This document shows, piece by piece, positions 13,994 to 22,232 of a stretch of 22,332 nucleotides of DNA. Under the pieces are notes generated by a model. It ran no database searches, was not told the origin of the DNA, and saw only the letters and a program-made list of their open reading frames with translations. Position 1 is the stretch's first letter, and each line of letters opens with the position of its first letter. Origin of the DNA: Bacillota bacterium (GTDB lineage Bacteria > Bacillota > Clostridia > Acetivibrionales > DSM-1351); contig JAEXFI010000040.1 in assembly GCA_023400235.1 (NCBI GenBank), forward strand, positions 1-22,332, in the 5' to 3' direction. A program made the translations under genes and the position numbers.

Positions 13994-15035
13994 CCCTTAC
14001 AGGAATTGAATCCTTGTCCAATACCAGATTCTGCTCGGCACCGTTCAGTCGGGTACCCGAAATATCCAGAACTCCGGGCACATTCAGCAGCCTGGTTTCA
14101 ATCTGGCTTATGCGCACTATGATATTCTGGCTGTCCGCCCAATTTCTGCTGAGCTCCAGAAAGTACTCATCAATTACAGCTTCAGCATAATTTTTTACAT
14201 CCTGCCAGGTCCAGCCCTGCTGATAGCTGATAACAGTTCCAATATCAACCTGCTGCCCTTCCACGCCGGCTACGGTGACACTGTGCCCGATAGGAGCCAG
14301 TCCCGCTCCACTTCCCTGATTCCCCAGAGGATCGATTGTGGACTGTACCTCCAGTACAAGCTCCTCCGAGGGCTTTCCAAACTGTGAATTAATAATTACC
14401 AGCTTGACGGTACCCCCTCCGTTCCAGACAGGATAAACCTTCAGTCCTCCCACTCCCGGTATTTCATTCACCTTTTGCCTGTAGTCGGTAACGTTGCCTC
14501 CAAAGGCCTGTGAATCCAAAGTTGAGAAATACCTGGCCCTGAGCTGCTCCGTGTCCTCCTCATCCTCTCCGGGAATCAATAATTCCGTCAGCTCCGCACG
14601 GCTCAGCCCATCTATATAATCCAGCGGCAGCAAGGTGCCGAAATTACGGTTCCCCTCCACACCGGGAGTTTCACACACAAGCTTGTACTGGAAGCCCGTC
14701 AGCTGTTCTGTTACGGCATAATTCAGATTTCCCATGGAAAACCTTGCTCCTATGGGAATATTCACATTAAATTCTCCTCTGAGCACCGCCCTTGAAGCTG
14801 CTCTTGGCGCCACTCCCCGCTCTGCCGCCCTGCGGACAAGATAAACTCTGGATGCAGTGTCGGCAAATGCCTCGTTCATAATAACATCAGCTTCTATATA
14901 TATCTGGGCCAGCTCTGCCGCAGCAGGTGCAAGGGCGTCATATATCACCGAACCCTCACGCTTGTCTATCGTATTTGGAATGCGGTCCAGCATTCTCTCC
15001 AAAAGCACCTCATAGGTTAAATTCTCATACATCAA
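13977..15035 (-). CDS. xkdT: Baseplate J family protein (XkdT-like)
   Basis: A 352-aa baseplate wedge component, homologous to P2 gpJ and PBSX XkdT. Start MMYENLTYEVLLERMLDRIPNTIDKREGSVIYDALAPAA is characteristic of the family's N-terminus, followed by a region around R/AERGVAPRAASRAVLRGEF and the C-terminal ISQIETRLLNVPGVLDI. The ATGATG start overlaps the stop of the upstream gene by 4 bp. It contributes to the ring that triggers sheath contraction. Confidence 0.9.
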   Translation of the reverse strand: MMYENLTYEVLLERMLDRIPNTIDKREGSVIYDALAPAAAELAQIYIEADVIMNEAFADTASRVYLVRRAAERGVAPRAASRAVLRGEFNVNIPIGARFSMGNLNYAVTEQLTGFQYKLVCETPGVEGNRNFGTLLPLDYIDGLSRAELTELLIPGEDEEDTEQLRARYFSTLDSQAFGGNVTDYRQKVNEIPGVGGLKVYPVWNGGGTVKLVIINSQFGKPSEELVLEVQSTIDPLGNQGSGAGLAPIGHSVTVAGVEGQQVDIGTVISYQQGWTWQDVKNYAEAVIDEYFLELSRNWADSQNIIVRISQIETRLLNVPGVLDISGTRLNGAEQNLVLDKDSIPVRGDMVG

Positions 15036-15433
15036 AGTCCTACCTCCTTTTCGACGGCAATGCTGCCCTCTGTGGTTACTGCAGTAAACGCTGCCGTAAC
15101 TTTTCCCTTCTCTTTGGAAAATGAGAAGTCAACCACAGCCGTAATTCTGTCATCCCGCAGCAGCGCCTCGGTTATCCTTCCTTCCAGTTGGGAATACACC
15201 TGGGGCACAGGCTGTCCAACCAGCTCTACCAGCTCTGAGCCGTAGTTCCAGCTGTATATTGTACTGTCATACCTCTCGGTATTTAATATCTTATATATGG
15301 CCTGTCGTATAGCCTCACTGCCCTCCAGCATTCCCCATACCCTTTTCTCCTCCAGATGCAGTCCGTAGGTTTTTGAGGGTTGGAGGGAATTTTCAAAGTC
15401 AGACTCGGCATTCTCATAAACAAAAGGAATCAT
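15032..15433 (-). CDS. xkdS: Baseplate protein XkdS-like (DUF2634)
   Basis: A 133-aa protein at the position of the gp25-like wedge protein in PBSX-type clusters. The mid-part YKILNTERYDSTIYSWNYGSELVELVGQ is the clear DUF2634 signature. It overlaps its neighbours by 4 bp on both sides, indicating tight translational coupling within the baseplate block. Confidence 0.87.
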   Translation of the reverse strand: MIPFVYENAESDFENSLQPSKTYGLHLEEKRVWGMLEGSEAIRQAIYKILNTERYDSTIYSWNYGSELVELVGQPVPQVYSQLEGRITEALLRDDRITAVVDFSFSKEKGKVTAAFTAVTTEGSIAVEKEVGL

Positions 15434-15792
15434 ATATTCACCACCTTATCCAACACAACAAAATTCTGTCCCCCCTGCATTTGAAGCATCATTACACAAT
15501 CCCCCACCGCCAGTCCATTATGAACCAGAAACTTCTTTCTCCCTTCATAGGTATGAAAATGGGAATCACTTTCTCCTGTGAAATGAGAAACCGTCATTTC
15601 CAGCTCATAATCTCTCACATTGCTGGTAAGCACCAGCTGCTCAGCATTGAGAACAAGCCTTTGCTCAACACTGACTTCCAGCGGTGAAACTCCCGTAACT
15701 TCTCCAAACACCAAAGACACAGGTTTAGAAGCATTGACCGCCCCCATGGCCGCAAGCTTGATCAGTTCCAGCATATCAGGCAATAGTGCCAC
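15430..15792 (-). CDS. xkdR: Baseplate protein XkdR-like (DUF2577)
   Basis: A 120-aa, beta-rich protein of the DUF2577 type. The family pattern is visible in LIKLAAMGAVNASKPVSLVFGEVTG near the start and in the C-terminal GDCVMMLQMQGGQNFVVLDKV. It is thought to be an OB-fold-like spike or hub-associated part (family knowledge, not tested here). It overlaps the hub gene by 17 bp. Confidence 0.87.
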   Translation of the reverse strand: MALLPDMLELIKLAAMGAVNASKPVSLVFGEVTGVSPLEVSVEQRLVLNAEQLVLTSNVRDYELEMTVSHFTGESDSHFHTYEGRKKFLVHNGLAVGDCVMMLQMQGGQNFVVLDKVVNI

Positions 15793-16735
15793 CTCCTCTT
15801 AACGACATGTCCATAAAGTGCTCATTGACTTTAAAGGTATGCCTGACCGACTCAACCAGCATATAATTTTTCAGATTGATATCTCCAAGCTCCAGCTCCA
15901 CACCAACACTGCACCCGCCCCGGACACGGATGTCTCCCAAAGCTCCTGAAACAGAAAGATTTCGGGTTTTTTGATTGTAAAGAGACAACAGGGCATCCGC
16001 CTTGGCTTTGCCATTTGTATTCTCATCCAGGGTTTCAAAGTATTGGAGCACACCCCAATCTCCCATCCTTTTGCTGTCCTCTGCAATGTAAATATCCCTT
16101 CCCCCGGTTTTGTTATTACGAGACAGCTTTATCCTATTATAGGTTTCCCCGTCTATGGAGGAGGTATAATCAAAATCCTGCACCGTGTTTTTGTCAAATA
16201 GCAGCTGCAGGCACATGGACTCTATGTCTTTAAGCGTTAATTTTCCGAAGTCATCATAAAGCACATAGAGCTTTTTTTTATTTTGCAGGGTCAAGTCCAG
16301 AGCTGTTTGAATTATGTCAAACATGGTTTTATTATCTTCAAGCCTGCTTTTAATTACATAGCCGGTATTTTCTATGACACCGGTTTTAAGCTGAAAATCC
16401 CTGGCTATCTGTCTCACCAGCTCGCCTGCGGTCAGCTTCTTATAGTTATAGGTATCCTTATTCTTGAGATATCTCAATTGATCGTAGGCTGTGACCTTGA
16501 TAGTGCCGTCGGAGTTGCGCTTTTTTGTAAAGACGTAACCCAGGAACAGATCTGCACCGTCAACTGAAAATTTGACCTGATTGCCCTCCTGAAAATCCAG
16601 AACTCCATCCTTGACCACTGTAAACTCCAGCTTGCCGGGTACAGACTTTCTGGCGGTTTCCCAGGTGACACCCTCCAGTACCCCTGGCACATAAAGCTTA
16701 CTGCCGTTTTGTATGGTCATTTTAAGTTCAGCCAA
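15776..16735 (-). CDS. xkdQ: Baseplate hub protein XkdQ-like
   Basis: A 319-aa homologue of the central hub (P2 gpD/T4 gp27-like) that connects tube and spike. The family start MTIQNGSKLYVPGVLEGVTWETARKSVPGKLEF, the mid segment LRYLKNKDTYNYKKLTAGELVRQIARDF and the end VRHTFKVNEHFMDMSL are all recognisable. It starts 8 bp inside the end of the LysM gene. Length is usual for the family. Confidence 0.88.
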   Translation of the reverse strand: MAELKMTIQNGSKLYVPGVLEGVTWETARKSVPGKLEFTVVKDGVLDFQEGNQVKFSVDGADLFLGYVFTKKRNSDGTIKVTAYDQLRYLKNKDTYNYKKLTAGELVRQIARDFQLKTGVIENTGYVIKSRLEDNKTMFDIIQTALDLTLQNKKKLYVLYDDFGKLTLKDIESMCLQLLFDKNTVQDFDYTSSIDGETYNRIKLSRNNKTGGRDIYIAEDSKRMGDWGVLQYFETLDENTNGKAKADALLSLYNQKTRNLSVSGALGDIRVRGGCSVGVELELGDINLKNYMLVESVRHTFKVNEHFMDMSLRGGGTIA

Positions 16736-17432
16736 GCTTAATCACCTGCCCCTCCCTTATAAAGTTGGGATTGCTGATACGGTTTAATTTTGCAATCTGG
16801 GGGTATTTTGAGCCGTCTCCCAGGTACTTTTTGCATATGCCCCACAGGGTATCCCCTCTTTTAACGGTGTAAGTCAAAGGACGTAAATCCTTTTTATTTA
16901 CAGGTTTGGAGTTCCCAGAACTCTGTGCCTGCTTTTTATCCTTTTGGGGGTCGGCGCTCAGACCATAGGGCGCATACTGCTTAAGTCTTACAGGTACTAT
17001 AAGGTCCAGGCCGTTTGAGGCATCCTCTATGACGCTGTATTCCTCCAGTGTTACATTCATATCAGTACTTGTTTCATAAAGCTTTGCCCCATCAGGAGTA
17101 TACCTTTCTATTTTAAAGGGAAACGGAACAGCACTTGTTTTCAGCCTCTCAAACAGGCCAAGATATTTCTCGGCCTTAATAAACCTTCTCAGCCTGTTGG
17201 AGCCGGACGCCGCTGCAAGTTCCCAGGCACTGCTGCCATAAACAGCAAAGGGATAGCTGACCTGGGGAATGAGCAGCTCAAAGCTGAATTCTGTGAGGCC
17301 GGGAGGCTTTATTATGTTTATCTCTCTTCCATTCATAAGGTTCAAAGTGCTGTTCTGATTTTTTACCTTCATCTCTATTTTTGAAGGTACCACCGGCATC
17401 AGAACTCCGTTCATATACAATAAATACGCCAT
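16728..17432 (-). CDS. xkdP: LysM-containing tail protein (XkdP-like)
   Basis: A 234-aa tail protein of the XkdP/gp53 type. The N-terminal ~170 residues are the tail-specific domain (LMNGREINIIKPPGLTEFSFELLIP) and residues 187-234 are one LysM (VKRGDTLWGICKKYLGDGSKYPQIAKLN), which binds peptidoglycan N-acetylglucosamine. It begins right at the tape measure stop (1-bp overlap, TGATG). It probably sits at the tail end between tape measure and hub. Confidence 0.9.
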   Translation of the reverse strand: MAYLLYMNGVLMPVVPSKIEMKVKNQNSTLNLMNGREINIIKPPGLTEFSFELLIPQVSYPFAVYGSSAWELAAASGSNRLRRFIKAEKYLGLFERLKTSAVPFPFKIERYTPDGAKLYETSTDMNVTLEEYSVIEDASNGLDLIVPVRLKQYAPYGLSADPQKDKKQAQSSGNSKPVNKKDLRPLTYTVKRGDTLWGICKKYLGDGSKYPQIAKLNRISNPNFIREGQVIKLG

Positions 17433-19378
17433 CAGCCCTGCACCCCCTCTGCGGCAACCGACATGGTTTCATAAATCTTTTGTTCCATATAAGAAACAAC
17501 TCCGTCCAGATCCATGGCGGAGTTTACGTTATTTGTAATGCCTCCCATTTCAACACTGATTTCAGAAGTAGTAAACCTGTTGATAGCATCCCGTTCAGCA
17601 ATATCGCGCATATACACCAGGTTTTCCTCGGATATGGCCATTGAGTCCTTCATTGCTCCGGTATTGGCGGCAGTATTTGCCAGATTGGCACTGTCCTTTC
17701 CGTCCTCCGGTTTGTATTCATCTGCAGAGGATTTGACATTACCTAATAAGCCATCCAGATTTCCCGGCTTAAATATACCGGTAATTTTCGTCTGAAGCTT
17801 GTCGCCATTGGAATATCCCGCATTGTAGGCGTCATCCAGGTCTTTCATTTCCAACCGCTTGATGACCTTGTAATTCTCAGGCTTTTCTCCAAGCCAGTCC
17901 TGCATGCCGTTCCGGAGCTTTTCTATACCGCCTGCCATATTTGATCCAAATACCATGTCTATGGCAGAGGCTATGGTTTTCACATAGTCAAGTATATTTG
18001 TAAAAAGATTCACAAAGAGCCTTTTTACAGAGTATACAGGATTTGTAAATACATTTGCAAAAAACTCCACGAAAGCGGCTATATTGTTCCACAATCTGGC
18101 AAACATGTTGTAAATGTTCGCCCCCATCATGGCAAAATAGCCCATAATAACTCCCGTAGCCGAAATACTGGTGCCCGCAAAGTGGTTGATTGCCGCCACC
18201 ACTGCGTAGAACAGGACTATCAAGGCAATTATTCCAAGTATTATCCAGGTTATGGGGCAGGCAAACAAGGCTCCGTTCAGTGCCATCTGAGCTGCGGTGG
18301 CAGTGCCTGTGGCAATTGCCATTAATAAGGTTGCAGCAGCTTTTATTCCCTCTGCTATTCCCATCGCCACAGTTGCAACCTTTGAAATCAGCATGGCTAT
18401 TGCAAAGGCTGCAATCGCTCCTACTATTCCCCATATTACAGGGGCAATCAATGCCCAGTTGGAAGAAAAAAACGAGGCAATCTGGGTAACCAGATCGAAT
18501 ACATAACTTAAAAAGCTGCCTAGAATGCCTATTCCACTAATAATACCTGCCACCATGGCCTTTCCCGCATCACTGTCCAGGAAGCTGACCACCTTCTCCA
18601 TAACAGGAGACAGGGTATTCCAGGCGGTGTCGCTTATTCTGCTCCAGATGCTCTGAAAGGTCACAGGCATTTGTTCAAATTTTGCATTTATGTCATTTGC
18701 CGCGCTGAACATGGAGTTTTTCAATACGTCAGCAGATACACCCTGTGACTGCACAGCCTCAGGAGGCTGTCCGGTATACCCCGACAGGGCCTGTGCCAGT
18801 CCGGGAGCCTGCTGCATTACAGAAATCAGGTCTTCTCCCTCCAGTTTTCCCGCAGCCATTGCATTTGTAACCGTTTCAATCCCCGCAGCCGCCTTTTCCT
18901 GGCTCACTCCTGCAAAGGCCTTGTTCATCAGCTCTGTAAAGCTGATTATTTCATCATTGCCCTTAAAATTTGCTTTTGGCGCTGCTGCCAGCTTTGTAAA
19001 GGCAGACAGCGTATTGTCATACCCGCCGCCGGAATTCTGTGATGCAGCAAACAGCTTCTGACGAAGCATTTCAGCGTTATCTCCCCCCGGCTTTACCGCA
19101 GAGGTGAGCGCTGCCTTCTGGTATGCATATTTGTCAGTCAGCTCCATACCTGCCTTGACCTTTCCCCCCACACCCTTGGCAAACTCCATGACCTTATCGC
19201 CCACTGCTGCCATCTTTTTAAATTTGTCAATCAGAGTCTCCGTTTTTTCGGAAGCCTTGCTGAGTTCAACCTGCAGCTGCATTACACTGGTTGTCACAAT
19301 GTTTGTGGCTTTGTTCATTGAACTGAACATACTAGCTGAACTCCCTGTTATCTTTAAGGCATTTTCTATTGTAGCCAT
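17432..19378 (-). CDS. xkdO: Tail tape measure protein (XkdO-like)
   Basis: A 648-aa protein that sets tail length. The N-terminal part is helical with coiled-coil character (MNKATNIVTTSVMQLQVELSKASEKTETLIDKFKKMA). A tape-measure region (FTELMNKAFAGVSQEKAAAGIETVTNAMAAGKLEGEDLISVMQQAPGLA) follows, then a block of strongly hydrophobic segments (about 275-420) that may enter the host membrane during injection. ATG at 19378 is preferred because GGTGA lies 6 nt upstream; the GTG at 19387 lacks a usable site. About 650 residues implies a fairly short tail. Confidence 0.85.
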   Translation of the reverse strand: MATIENALKITGSSASMFSSMNKATNIVTTSVMQLQVELSKASEKTETLIDKFKKMAAVGDKVMEFAKGVGGKVKAGMELTDKYAYQKAALTSAVKPGGDNAEMLRQKLFAASQNSGGGYDNTLSAFTKLAAAPKANFKGNDEIISFTELMNKAFAGVSQEKAAAGIETVTNAMAAGKLEGEDLISVMQQAPGLAQALSGYTGQPPEAVQSQGVSADVLKNSMFSAANDINAKFEQMPVTFQSIWSRISDTAWNTLSPVMEKVVSFLDSDAGKAMVAGIISGIGILGSFLSYVFDLVTQIASFFSSNWALIAPVIWGIVGAIAAFAIAMLISKVATVAMGIAEGIKAAATLLMAIATGTATAAQMALNGALFACPITWIILGIIALIVLFYAVVAAINHFAGTSISATGVIMGYFAMMGANIYNMFARLWNNIAAFVEFFANVFTNPVYSVKRLFVNLFTNILDYVKTIASAIDMVFGSNMAGGIEKLRNGMQDWLGEKPENYKVIKRLEMKDLDDAYNAGYSNGDKLQTKITGIFKPGNLDGLLGNVKSSADEYKPEDGKDSANLANTAANTGAMKDSMAISEENLVYMRDIAERDAINRFTTSEISVEMGGITNNVNSAMDLDGVVSYMEQKIYETMSVAAEGVQG

Positions 19379-19403
19379 TATTTTCACCAGCCTTTTTTAT
19401 GAA

Positions 19404-19435
19404 GGGGAATGTGCTTTGTAGAAGCAGCACTCCCC
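19404..19435. other. GC-rich hairpin ahead of the tape measure gene
   Basis: GGGG and GTGCT (19404-19407, 19411-19415) pair with AGCAC and CCCC (19426-19430, 19432-19435) around a 10-nt loop. It lies between the end of the frameshift extension and the tape measure ribosome site. No T-tract follows, so RNA processing or translational attenuation is more likely than full termination. Confidence 0.4.
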
Positions 19436-19486
19436 CCGCTACTTGCCTATTACCTTATATTTTTGCTATTGTCTTTCTTTTATCTT

Positions 19487-19672
19487 TTATCTTTTCCCTT
19501 TTGCTTTGCTCCTCTTCATTTCCTTCCTGTCCCCTTCTATCTTCAACTGGATGGCTGCTGTAACAAACGCCCTTTCCTCCCGGGGAAGGCTCAGAAAACG
19601 GCCAGGCAAAATATGAAATTTGTGAAGGCAGTAGTATGCTATGTTGGAATCACTATCGCCTTCATTTATGAG
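19487..19672 (-). CDS. -1 frameshift extension of the tail assembly chaperone (GT-like)
   Basis: This open frame is reached by a -1 shift at the slippery heptamer A-AAA-AAC (19672-19678), just before the XkdN stop. It adds 61 residues (starting LINEGDSDSNIAYYCLHKF, ending in Lys/Arg-rich KRSKAKGKR). The composition and the AYYCLHKFHILPGRFLSLPREERAF pattern match the second part of chaperone pairs in PBSX-like tails. It has no start codon or ribosome site of its own. A 7-nt spacer and a TGAAGGC/GCCTTCA stem follow the heptamer, the usual stimulator layout. The long product would be about 203 aa and is expected in minor amount for tape measure assembly. Confidence 0.8.
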   Translation of the reverse strand, partial: LINEGDSDSNIAYYCLHKFHILPGRFLSLPREERAFVTAAIQLKIEGDRKEMKRSKAKGKR

Positions 19673-20097
19673 TTTTTTGCTTCATCTACCAGCTCTTCCA
19701 TGGAAATATCAAAACCATTGATTTCCTGGATTTTTGCAATAAAATCCGCATATTCTCCCGGCTTAAGCATGGCCTTGAGCAGGGAGTCCGCTCCCATGCA
19801 GCCGTAGCTGTTCTGAAGCTCGGCATTGTTCAGATTGGGATAAACCGTACATTTGGCTGCAAGCTTTCCCAGGTACAGGTTATAATCCGTTTCAGGGGTA
19901 AACTGGTTTTTCTTTCCGGGAACCTGCACCTTTCGGGTGCAGGCCTTTCTGATAGCTTCATCCTCTTCCGAGGTTATGCTGCTGATTTCCCATTCCACGG
20001 GGGTTCCTTCCTCATTGCAAAATCTTTTTGAGGCAACAAACCTTATTGTTTCATTTTGAAAAGCATTTTGCTTTAAAAAAGCGCTCAGGTTATTCAT
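19666..20097 (-). CDS. xkdN: Tail assembly chaperone XkdN-like (short form)
   Basis: A 143-aa protein between tube and tape measure, the position of the G/GT chaperone pair. The sequence MNNLSAFLKQNAFQNETIRFVASKRF and the later NSYGCMGADSLLKAMLKPGEYADFIAKIQEINGFD fit XkdN. Shine-Dalgarno AAGGAG 7 nt before ATG. The last codons GCA AAA AAC form a slippery site, so a fraction of ribosomes should continue in the -1 frame (see 19487-19672). Confidence 0.87.
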   Translation of the reverse strand: MNNLSAFLKQNAFQNETIRFVASKRFCNEEGTPVEWEISSITSEEDEAIRKACTRKVQVPGKKNQFTPETDYNLYLGKLAAKCTVYPNLNNAELQNSYGCMGADSLLKAMLKPGEYADFIAKIQEINGFDISMEELVDEAKNS

Positions 20098-20113
20098 AGC
20101 TGGTCTCCTTAAC

Positions 20114-20584
20114 TTATATTTTCATACCGGGAAGCTGGTCAAAGGACTCTCTTATTTCAAAATCCTCAAAGGTGAAATCCATATCCTCATCCAAATATTC
20201 CGCATCCGCATCAAATTTTGTGAGAATACCACCATCAATATTGCAGTCCTTCAGAAGTACGGTCTGCTTTCCAACTCCCGATCCGGCATCCTCGTTGGTA
20301 ACCAGGATATCAAAATATAAATCCTGCCCTGTTTTTTTGTAGTTTGCCAGCATTTCTCTGAATATGGAGGTATTGTAGTGGAAGGTCGCTGAGCCTGTTC
20401 CCTTCCAGCCTGTGGATTTGTTCCCCTTGCCGGTCCTTCCCAGAATTGGCACTTCGCTCTTTGTCTTTTCAACACTTGCTTCCAGATTTATTGCCTGCAT
20501 GAAGTTATACCTGTCATCCCCGATAAATAGGTAGCACTCAGCCATTGACGCACTTATTGCGTCTTTTGCATTCATTGTCTGCAT
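20114..20584 (-). CDS. xkdM: Tail tube protein (XkdM-like)
   Basis: A 156-aa inner tube subunit; hexameric rings stack into the needle driven through the envelope. Typical features are ISASMAECYLFIGDDRYNFMQAINLEA, then KTKSEVPILGRTGKGNKSTGWKGTGSATFHYNTS, the hallmark segment of the family. Start with AAAGGAG about 10 nt upstream. Directly follows the sheath gene by 20 bp. Confidence 0.92.
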   Translation of the reverse strand: MQTMNAKDAISASMAECYLFIGDDRYNFMQAINLEASVEKTKSEVPILGRTGKGNKSTGWKGTGSATFHYNTSIFREMLANYKKTGQDLYFDILVTNEDAGSGVGKQTVLLKDCNIDGGILTKFDADAEYLDEDMDFTFEDFEIRESFDQLPGMKI

Positions 20585-20604
20585 AATTTCTTCACTCCTT
20601 TTAA

Positions 20605-21909
20605 TTATTGTATGATTGTAAGCATGTAAAGCTGTTCCATTGCATTGGTTATAGTAACCGCATCCTGGATTACAACTGCTTTCTTGTCTTCTCCCTTGGA
20701 TATGACAACATCTTCGGGATTAAAGTTTTCGATTGCCCTGATCTTCTCAAGTTCCTGGTGCTGCCTGACAATATCATTCCACAGGGATATCCTGCCTGCA
20801 GGATCGTTTGGCATGCTGCCGCAGTATTTGGTATTGAAAAGCACCGCAATGTCATTGGCAATCTGGTCAAGCACCCTTATAGTCTGGTTGCTTCCAAAAT
20901 TACTGCTCTTGTCCTCGTCAAAAGAGGTAAGACTGTTAATATCGCTTAATACACGGATGCTGTCTCCTACTCTGTGAAGTATGAATTTTCCTCCCTTGAT
21001 TGCCTCTTCAAGCTCTGCCTGCCTGTAATCCGCCTTGACCTCATATTCACCGTCATAAATCCTGTTGGTGTTGGATTTGTTTACAGCACAGCCTGCTGCT
21101 GCGCCAGTGGTCCAGTATACAAGTGCAGCAGGATTGGAATCCCCGGCCACCTCATTCTGAAGATTGATAACACCTTCAAAGTCGGCCTCCGTCCTGTATA
21201 ATACTGTCTGGAACTTTACTCCGGCCTCTTCTCTCATTCTTCTGGTAAACTGTGCAAATAAACTGCTTATTTCAGCTGAAGCCGAGGGGCAGCCAAGTGC
21301 ATTGAAGGCAAAGGGCTCTATTTTATCCAGAAACAGCTGGTAATCGGTGCCTGTCACTGTTTCGCCATTCGTTCCTCCGCTCAAAGGCGTGCCGCTTGTT
21401 ACTGAAATTTCTGCGGCCGCTTTAAAATCCACAAAATCGTTGGCTTTTAAATCACCCATGGCTGCTACCGTCTGCAAGTCGACTTTTAATGTTCCCACAA
21501 GGGTTTGTACATCATACAAGCTGTCATTATCAACATTTTTGGAAATAACAATTTTTATATCATTTCCTCTTATACCTGAATATTTTGCTTCTGCGTAGAC
21601 ACAAGCTGCCTTTTGGCCCCCGTTGAGCCTGTAAAAATAACCTGCTTTAATATTCTTGAACAAATCCCTCAAGCCCTTCAGCTTTTCATGTCCATTGGCA
21701 TAGCCAAAAATTTCAAGTGAGTTCTTGCCAAACTGCTGGGCATCAACCTTGAACACACTGCCTTCGACTCCCCAGTCAAGAATCAGAGGCATTGCTGCAA
21801 GTCCTCTCTCACTTAAAGTCCCTGCTGCTTTTGCTGCGCTGATAAAATTGATGTAGCTTCCCGGCAGAACCTTATTCTGCGTTAAAAATGTTCCTCCTCC
21901 AAGTGCCAT
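20605..21909 (-). CDS. xkdK: Tail sheath protein (XkdK-like)
   Basis: A 434-aa contractile sheath subunit. N-terminus MALGGGTFLTQNKVLPGSYINFISA and the following LSERGLAAMPLILDWG are diagnostic of the PBSX/skin type sheath. The C-terminal domain (RVLDQIANDIAVLFNTKYCGSMPNDPAGRISLWNDIVRQHQEL) carries the inter-subunit contact region. Complete and of normal length. Its presence shows a contractile, myovirus-type tail. It starts 1 bp after the small upstream gene. Confidence 0.95.
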   Translation of the reverse strand: MALGGGTFLTQNKVLPGSYINFISAAKAAGTLSERGLAAMPLILDWGVEGSVFKVDAQQFGKNSLEIFGYANGHEKLKGLRDLFKNIKAGYFYRLNGGQKAACVYAEAKYSGIRGNDIKIVISKNVDNDSLYDVQTLVGTLKVDLQTVAAMGDLKANDFVDFKAAAEISVTSGTPLSGGTNGETVTGTDYQLFLDKIEPFAFNALGCPSASAEISSLFAQFTRRMREEAGVKFQTVLYRTEADFEGVINLQNEVAGDSNPAALVYWTTGAAAGCAVNKSNTNRIYDGEYEVKADYRQAELEEAIKGGKFILHRVGDSIRVLSDINSLTSFDEDKSSNFGSNQTIRVLDQIANDIAVLFNTKYCGSMPNDPAGRISLWNDIVRQHQELEKIRAIENFNPEDVVISKGEDKKAVVIQDAVTITNAMEQLYMLTIIQ

Positions 21910-21910
21910 A

Positions 21911-22117
21911 TTAATTCACCTTTCCTTTCATAAATTTATCAATCATGCTGTCAACCTCTTCAAAACAGTACAGCTTGTCCTCCGCAAGCAATGTGTTGAC
22001 CAGATCCTTCCGGTGCAGGTATCTGCTGCTTGAGACCAGCTGCTCCTTTGAGAAAGCCGTGGTTTTTGCTGCTTCTGCTGTCTTTTTTGCCTTGCCCGTA
22101 TTCAAATTAAAACCCAT
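21911..22117 (-). CDS. Conserved small phage protein upstream of the sheath
   Basis: A 68-aa basic protein (start MGFNLNTGKAKK, end EEVDSMIDKFMKGKVN), often found in the same place in clostridial PBSX-like clusters; role unknown, possibly linking head completion and tail genes. ATG at 22117 is preferred since GGGAG lies 5 nt upstream; the ATG at 22129 is inside the repeat unit R1. The repeat array thus ends right at this gene's ribosome site. Confidence 0.75.
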   Translation of the reverse strand: MGFNLNTGKAKKTAEAAKTTAFSKEQLVSSSRYLHRKDLVNTLLAEDKLYCFEEVDSMIDKFMKGKVN

Positions 22118-22126
22118 ATTATCTCC

Positions 22127-22232
22127 CATCTACGCCCATTGCGCGTACACAAATAGTAATTAAAGGCATGCAGTGGCTTTTGCTGCGTGAATCCACTTTG
22201 ACTTGCCACATGTATCTTTCACGCTAACCTCC
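22127..22232 (-). repeat. 107-bp structured repeat, unit R1 (106 bp)
   Basis: The gene-proximal unit of the right pair, with one base deleted and about a dozen changes relative to L1. Hairpin A keeps GCGTGAA/TTCACGC, hairpin C is TACGCGC-AAT-GGGCGTA with one mismatch, and the linker ATTACTATTTGTG is unchanged. Its end provides GATGGGAG, the ribosome site of the 68-aa gene. Confidence 0.8.

Noticed and set aside
17988..18434. 148-aa Cys/His-rich frame within the tape measure gene
   Set aside because: Same-strand alternative frame of an intact tape measure gene, with no start signal; its composition comes from the frame of Ala/Ile-rich codons.
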